Assembly (NCBI GenBank): GCA_013822735.1
Contig: PNKZ01000007.1
Location: 186,001 to 250,000 of the forward strand
Length of the DNA: 64,000 bases
Reading direction: 5' to 3'
DNA from: Pirellula sp.
GTDB taxonomy: Bacteria; Planctomycetota; Planctomycetia; Pirellulales; PNKZ01
The first letter of the stretch is position 1; each line of letters starts with the position of its first letter. Below are positions 60,010-64,000 of this stretch, piece after piece. The translations under genes and the position numbers were made by a program. The notes beneath the pieces were generated by a model. The model made no database searches. It saw nothing but the letters and a program-made list of their open reading frames with translations, and had not been told where the DNA came from.

Positions 60010-62103
60010 ATGAATCACATGACGCGATTCTTATCCGCGATCGTCGCACTGAATGCACTCTGGCTGTTCGCCGGCGCTTACAGCGAAGCAGCGGCGGCGG
60101 AAGTCGTCGCGGCCGATGTCTGCGTCTACGGCGGCACGTCCGGCGGGGTGATCGCCGCAGTAGAGGCAGCGCGTCTCGGTAAGCGAACCGTGCTCATCGA
60201 GCCGGGGCGACATCTCGGCGGTATGAGCAGCGGCGGCCTCGGTTGGACCGACAACGGCTCGACCGAAACCATCGGCGGCATTTCGCGCGAGTTCTACCAA
60301 CGAATTTATCGCTTCTATCAGCAGCCGTCGGCCTGGAAGTTTCAAAAGCGCGACGACTACCTCGCCTGGCTCCCGAAGATCTGGGGCGTCGACGGCCCGC
60401 GAATGGAACAGATCGCCGCGCAGTTCATTTTCGAACCGCACGCGGCCGAAGCGGTGTTCAACGACATGGCCCGCGAGGCCGGCGTGCAGATAATCTACGG
60501 CGAACGGCTCGACTTGAAGCCGGGCGTGGGCGTGCAGAAGGCAGGCGGCGCAATCACGCGCATCGTCATGGAAAGCGGTCGGGCGTTCGACGCCAAAGTG
60601 TTCGTTGACGCAAGCTACGAGGGAGACCTCATGGCGCGGGCCGGTGTGAAGTACATCGTCGGTCGCGAGCCCAACAGCCTCTATAACGAAACGCTCAACG
60701 GCACGTTTCCGTTTACCCCCGCGCCGTTTCCGAAGATCAGCCCTTACGTAATCGCCGGCGATCCGCAGAGCGGGCTCTTGCCGCGCATCGAGCCCAAGCC
60801 GCCGGCCGCGAAAGGTTCCGGCGATCATCGGGTGCAGGCCTACAACTTTCGCATTTGTCTCACGGACATCCCTGAAAACCGGCTCCCGCTTACGAAGCCG
60901 GCCGCTTACAACCCGCTCGACTATGAACTGCTCGCCCGCCACATCGCGACGATGAAGAACGTAAAGCCCGGCCCGCGCAAACATGCGGCCATCGGGCTGC
61001 GCGGCAACGGCGGCGACCTGGCGATTAACTTCGAACTCGTGCCGAACCGGAAGACCGATTCGAACTGCGGCAGCGAATTCGGCACCGATATGTTCGGCGC
61101 GAGCTACGGCTGGGCCGAGGCCGACCATGCGGAGCGCCAACGCATTTTCGATCTGCACAAGAACTACACGCAGGGCATTCTCTGGTTTCTCGCCACCGAC
61201 GAGCGTCTGCCGCCGGAAGTGCGGGCCGAGATGAATCGCTGGGGTTGGCCGAAGGATGAGTTTGTCGACAACGGCGGCTTCCCGCATCAGCTCTACGTGC
61301 GCGAGGCCCGACGGATGATCGGCGATTTCGTCGTCACGGAGAACGACGCCTACAATCGCCGCCCGATCGACGACTCGGTCGCGCTCGCGTCGTACCCGCT
61401 CGATTCGCACGGCGTCACGCTCTATATCGACGAAGCCGGCGTGCTCCACCGCGAGCGCGGGTTCTTCACCGGCATCAAGCCGTTTGCCATTAGCTATAAG
61501 TCGCTCCGTCCGCGGGCCGGCGAGTGCGACAACTTGCTCGTGCTCAGTTGCCTCTCGGCGTCGCACGCCGCGTATGGTTCGGTGCGGATGGAACCGGTGT
61601 TTATGATGCTGGGCCACGCGGCCGGAGCAGCCGCGAGTCTGGCGATTGATAACAAGGTGACGGTGCAGAACGTTCCGTACCCGGCACTGAAGGAGCGGCT
61701 GCTGGCGGAGAAGCAAGTGCTCGATCCCGCGGCCCGGTATCCTTCGCCCCCTGCGGCGCCGAGTGCGCTGACGACGCCTACCGACGACAAGTCGCCCAAC
61801 GAACAACTCACGGCCGACGTCCGCGTGCTCGTCGAAAAGAAGATCACGGCCGAGCCCGACTATTGGATGGCAAATGCCCGAATCGGCCGCAATTGCGACG
61901 GCCCGAGGGTCGCGGAGCTGCTGCTTGCGATGGCTCGGCACTTTGAGCCGGTCGACGACCGCGCGGCGGCGCTCAAGGTGTTAACGGCAAATAAGGTACT
62001 GAGTTCGGCCGTCTATTGGGAGGAACGAACCGTGGCCACGCGTAAATGCGGCGGCGACAACGTTCGCTCTGTCATACGCAACTTCGTCCGCGCCTCGCAT
62101 TAA
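60010..62103 (+). CDS. secreted FAD-dependent oxidoreductase (paralogue of 54377-56476)
   Basis: 697-residue exported enzyme, divergent from the dehydrogenase. The signal peptide has its core at about residues 8-24. The FAD fold VCVYGGTSGGVIAAVEAARLGKRTVLI (about residue 37) with HLGGMSSGGLGWTDNGSTETIGGISREFYQRIY closely parallels the other FAD enzyme. KTDSNCGSEFGTDMFGASYGWAEADHAERQRIF and VALASYPLDSHGV are shared later motifs. The C-terminal 100 residues differ: helical, no golvesin-like domain. The ATG 60010 is ambiguous with 60019. It overlaps nothing; the sulfatase gene starts 18 bases after its stop, so the two are likely one operon. Confidence 0.86.
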   Translation: MNHMTRFLSAIVALNALWLFAGAYSEAAAAEVVAADVCVYGGTSGGVIAAVEAARLGKRTVLIEPGRHLGGMSSGGLGWTDNGSTETIGGISREFYQRIYRFYQQPSAWKFQKRDDYLAWLPKIWGVDGPRMEQIAAQFIFEPHAAEAVFNDMAREAGVQIIYGERLDLKPGVGVQKAGGAITRIVMESGRAFDAKVFVDASYEGDLMARAGVKYIVGREPNSLYNETLNGTFPFTPAPFPKISPYVIAGDPQSGLLPRIEPKPPAAKGSGDHRVQAYNFRICLTDIPENRLPLTKPAAYNPLDYELLARHIATMKNVKPGPRKHAAIGLRGNGGDLAINFELVPNRKTDSNCGSEFGTDMFGASYGWAEADHAERQRIFDLHKNYTQGILWFLATDERLPPEVRAEMNRWGWPKDEFVDNGGFPHQLYVREARRMIGDFVVTENDAYNRRPIDDSVALASYPLDSHGVTLYIDEAGVLHRERGFFTGIKPFAISYKSLRPRAGECDNLLVLSCLSASHAAYGSVRMEPVFMMLGHAAGAAASLAIDNKVTVQNVPYPALKERLLAEKQVLDPAARYPSPPAAPSALTTPTDDKSPNEQLTADVRVLVEKKITAEPDYWMANARIGRNCDGPRVAELLLAMARHFEPVDDRAAALKVLTANKVLSSAVYWEERTVATRKCGGDNVRSVIRNFVRASH

Positions 62104-62121
62104 GCAAGAGAGTTTCCAACC

Positions 62122-63756
62122 ATGCGACACATAGCCTTGTTCGTACTATTGCTCGCGCTACTCGGTCGCGACGCTTCCGCCGCCGCGCCGCCGCATCCCA
62201 ACATCATTGTCGTCCTCTGCGACGACCTCGGATACGGCGACGTCCGGGCCCTCAATCCGGAAGGGAAATTCGCGACGCCGAATTTCGATCGCCTCGCGAG
62301 CGAAGGGGTCGCGTTTACCGATGCCCACAGCGGCTCCAGCGTTTGCACTCCCACGCGTTACGGCGTCCTCACCGGCCGCTACGCATGGCGCACCAAGTTG
62401 CAAAGCTTCGTCCTCGGCGGCCTCAGTCCAAGGCTCATCGAGCCGGGCCGCGAGACGCTCGCTTCGCTACTGAAAAGCCAAGGCTACAACACCGCCTGCG
62501 TCGGCAAGTGGCATCTCGGCATGAATTGGAAACTCCTGCCGGGCAAGGACGTCGCCGAGCTCAATATCGAATCCCCCGAGCAAGTGCACAACGTCGACTA
62601 CTCCGCTCCGATCACCGACGGCCCCACGAGCGTCGGCTTCGACTACTACTACGGCATCTCCGCCTCGCTCGACATGGTTCCGTACTGCTTCATCGAGAAC
62701 GATCGCGTCACCGCGCAGCTCACAGAAGAACGCGAGTATCCGCTGTTCATGGGGCGCGACCAAGGCAAAACTCGCCTCGGCCCCGCCGCACCCGGCTTCA
62801 CCACTGAAGGAGTGCTGCCGGAGCTAACGCGCAAGGCCGTGCAATACGTCGAACGTTCGGCGGCCGATGCCCGCGGCGGCAAACCGTTCTTTCTTTACCT
62901 GCCGCTCAACTCGCCTCACACGCCCGTCGCGCCGTCGAAAGAATGGCAAGGCAAGAGCGCGCTCGGCCATTACGGCGATTTCGTCATGCAGACCGACGAC
63001 ACCCTCGGGCAGGTCATGGCCGCGCTCGATCGCGAAAAAATCCGCAACGACACACTGATCGTGCTCACCAGCGACAACGGCTGCTCGCCACAGGCCGACT
63101 TCCCGAACCTCATTCGCCAAGGACACAACCCGAGCGGCATCTTCCGCGGCAACAAGGCCGACGTGTTCGACGGCGGCCATCGCGTGCCGTTCATCGTCAG
63201 CTGGCCCGCCGGCGCGCGGCAAGGGGTGAAGTCGGAGCATCTCACCTGCCTCACCGACATCTACGCGACCTGCGCGGAGATCGTCGGCGTCAAACCGGTC
63301 GACACGGCCGGCGAAGACAGCTTCAGCTTCCTCTCGGCGCTTACAGGCGACACGCTCAATACGTCCGGCATTCGAACTTCGGTCGTGCACCACTCGATCA
63401 ACGGCTCGTTCGTCATTCGCGACGGCAATTGGAAGCTCGCGTTCTGCCCCGACTCCGGAGGCTGGAGCAACCCGCGCCCCGGCAGCACGCTCGCCGAAGG
63501 CCTGCCCCCCGTCCAACTTTACGACATGGAAAAAGACCCGAGCGAGAAGGTCAACTTGCAGGGCGATCACCCGGAAATCGTGGCCCGGCTCACGTCGCTG
63601 ATGGATACGCTCGTCTCCAAGGGACGGAGCACGGCAGGCGCGCCGCAGAAGAACGCCGTCGCCGTCGACTTCCGCAAACCGGCCGCCGGCGTTCAGAAGA
63701 AGCAAGCCGGCGCAAAAGGCAAAGTACCGCCGAATCCGCTGGCGAATCCGTCGTAG
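62122..63756 (+). CDS. secreted sulfatase (formylglycine-dependent)
   Basis: 544-residue sulfatase that removes sulfate from a sugar or other ester. Signal peptide about residues 1-21. The metal site is CDDLGYGDV (Asp pair about residues 34-39), and the active-site signature is SSVCTPTRYGVLTGRYAWR with the Cys at about residue 75, converted to formylglycine by a separate enzyme not in this window. Further motifs: YNTACVGKWHLG, PLNSPHTPVAP and LTSDNGCSP. The C-terminus ends with a Lys/Ala-rich tail. Planctomycetes carry many such genes for marine-type sulfated polysaccharides. It follows an FAD oxidoreductase in the same direction with an 18-base gap. Confidence 0.93.
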   Translation: MRHIALFVLLLALLGRDASAAAPPHPNIIVVLCDDLGYGDVRALNPEGKFATPNFDRLASEGVAFTDAHSGSSVCTPTRYGVLTGRYAWRTKLQSFVLGGLSPRLIEPGRETLASLLKSQGYNTACVGKWHLGMNWKLLPGKDVAELNIESPEQVHNVDYSAPITDGPTSVGFDYYYGISASLDMVPYCFIENDRVTAQLTEEREYPLFMGRDQGKTRLGPAAPGFTTEGVLPELTRKAVQYVERSAADARGGKPFFLYLPLNSPHTPVAPSKEWQGKSALGHYGDFVMQTDDTLGQVMAALDREKIRNDTLIVLTSDNGCSPQADFPNLIRQGHNPSGIFRGNKADVFDGGHRVPFIVSWPAGARQGVKSEHLTCLTDIYATCAEIVGVKPVDTAGEDSFSFLSALTGDTLNTSGIRTSVVHHSINGSFVIRDGNWKLAFCPDSGGWSNPRPGSTLAEGLPPVQLYDMEKDPSEKVNLQGDHPEIVARLTSLMDTLVSKGRSTAGAPQKNAVAVDFRKPAAGVQKKQAGAKGKVPPNPLANPS

Positions 63757-63769
63757 AACCATTCCGCGG

Positions 63770-64000
63770 CTGTAGGGAACGCCCTCCGTGGCGTACCGCA
63801 AGGCGAGCGTCGAGCCGTAAGGCCGACGTGTCCGCATCGAAGCACCAATATCCAAGCACCAAATTCCAAACAAGGACCACTGACGGAAATTCCAAGGTGC
63901 GCTGCGGCGCATTTCGATCATTCGGTCCTTCGTATTTGTTTGGTATTTGGTGCTTGGTCATTGGTCATTGGTCATTTTTTCAGGCACACAGCCCTTTCAA
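63770..64000. repeat. left part of another MITE-like element (cut by window end)
   Basis: Begins with the 29-base GGAACGCC/GGCGTTCC arm at 63770-63798 (one mismatch in the right half), followed by the short GTCGAGCCGTAAGGCC repeat at 63802-63832. Then come word-repeats around CAAGCACCAAATTCCAAAC (63854-63872) and complementary words such as TTGGTATTTGGTGCTTGG (63939-63956) with three copies of TCATTGG. It is the same material as 8592-8799, but its right end is not seen. Confidence 0.72.

Noticed and set aside
60031-61941. 636-codon minus-strand ORF
   Set aside because: Antisense to the FAD oxidoreductase; high-GC genomes give long antisense frames.

Overview
The window looks like chromosomal DNA from a planctomycete, probably of the Pirellulales type. 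The basis is gene content: a cysteine-rich YTV-repeat cell-wall protein, a TIGR03067-type lipoprotein, a large PVC-type dehydrogenase with a CxxCH heme site, paired secreted FAD oxidoreductases, a sulfatase, a DUF1844 protein and an mraZ gene with no division (dcw) cluster beside it. All of this is family recognition by eye; no database search was run. Coding density is high, GC is high, and many genes lack a strong Shine-Dalgarno.

Layout. 1-4.6 kb (minus): the 5' end of rpsB, two related small membrane proteins, a lipoprotein, serS and an M20 dipeptidase. 4.6-8.6 kb (plus): clpS-mtaB behind a good sigma70-like promoter, an exported SPOR-like protein, and rdgB. 8.8-11.8 kb: a secreted M20 amidohydrolase, two coupled membrane proteins and a small exported protein. 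11.8-17.8 kb (minus): a complete oligopeptide ABC transporter, oppABCDF. 18.3-23.1 kb (plus): an ArsR-type regulator, a SpoU methyltransferase, purA, uppS and cdsA. 23.3-33.8 kb (plus): phoH, a PgpH-like 7TM-HD protein, ybeY, recO, a BamD-like lipoprotein, LptE, folP, proA, fliM and a small membrane protein. 34.0-36.2 kb (minus): the YTV-repeat protein. 37-40.6 kb (plus): a type II pseudopilin, rex, tRNA-Gln(UUG), an acyltransferase and a TIGR03067 lipoprotein. 40.7-42.0 kb (minus): a frameshifted TerB/PH-like/HNH gene. 42.2-47.5 kb: an esterase, two divergent phosphohexomutases and a Tat-exported sugar isomerase-like protein. 47.7-54 kb: a 27-codon micro-gene with a strong terminator, a short uvrC, a FabF-like synthase, solitary mraZ, a DUF1844 gene and pyrG. 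54.4-63.8 kb: two FAD oxidoreductases, the PVC dehydrogenase and a sulfatase, probably for breakdown of (sulfated) polysaccharide.

The most unusual material is intergenic. Several spacers hold MITE-like hairpins with near-perfect terminal inverted repeats (8592-8799, 51916-51989, 56537-56692, 7786-7872). Single arms lie at 6397-6425, where the arm supplies the mtaB stop codon, and at 63770-63798. Many of the same spacers also carry short-period, word-like imperfect repeats (near 8631, 13885, 21226, 27198, 29890, 56483 and 63842). They have a common style but different sequences, and I know of no named element that explains them.

Coupled systems visible here are the Opp importer together with two M20 peptidases (peptide use); BamD-like and LptE genes overlapping each other (outer-membrane assembly); uppS-cdsA (lipid carrier and phospholipid synthesis); phoH-pgpH-ybeY-recO (a conserved housekeeping neighbourhood); and the oxidoreductase/sulfatase group. 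I found no IS transposase, integrase, CRISPR array, rRNA or replication origin.
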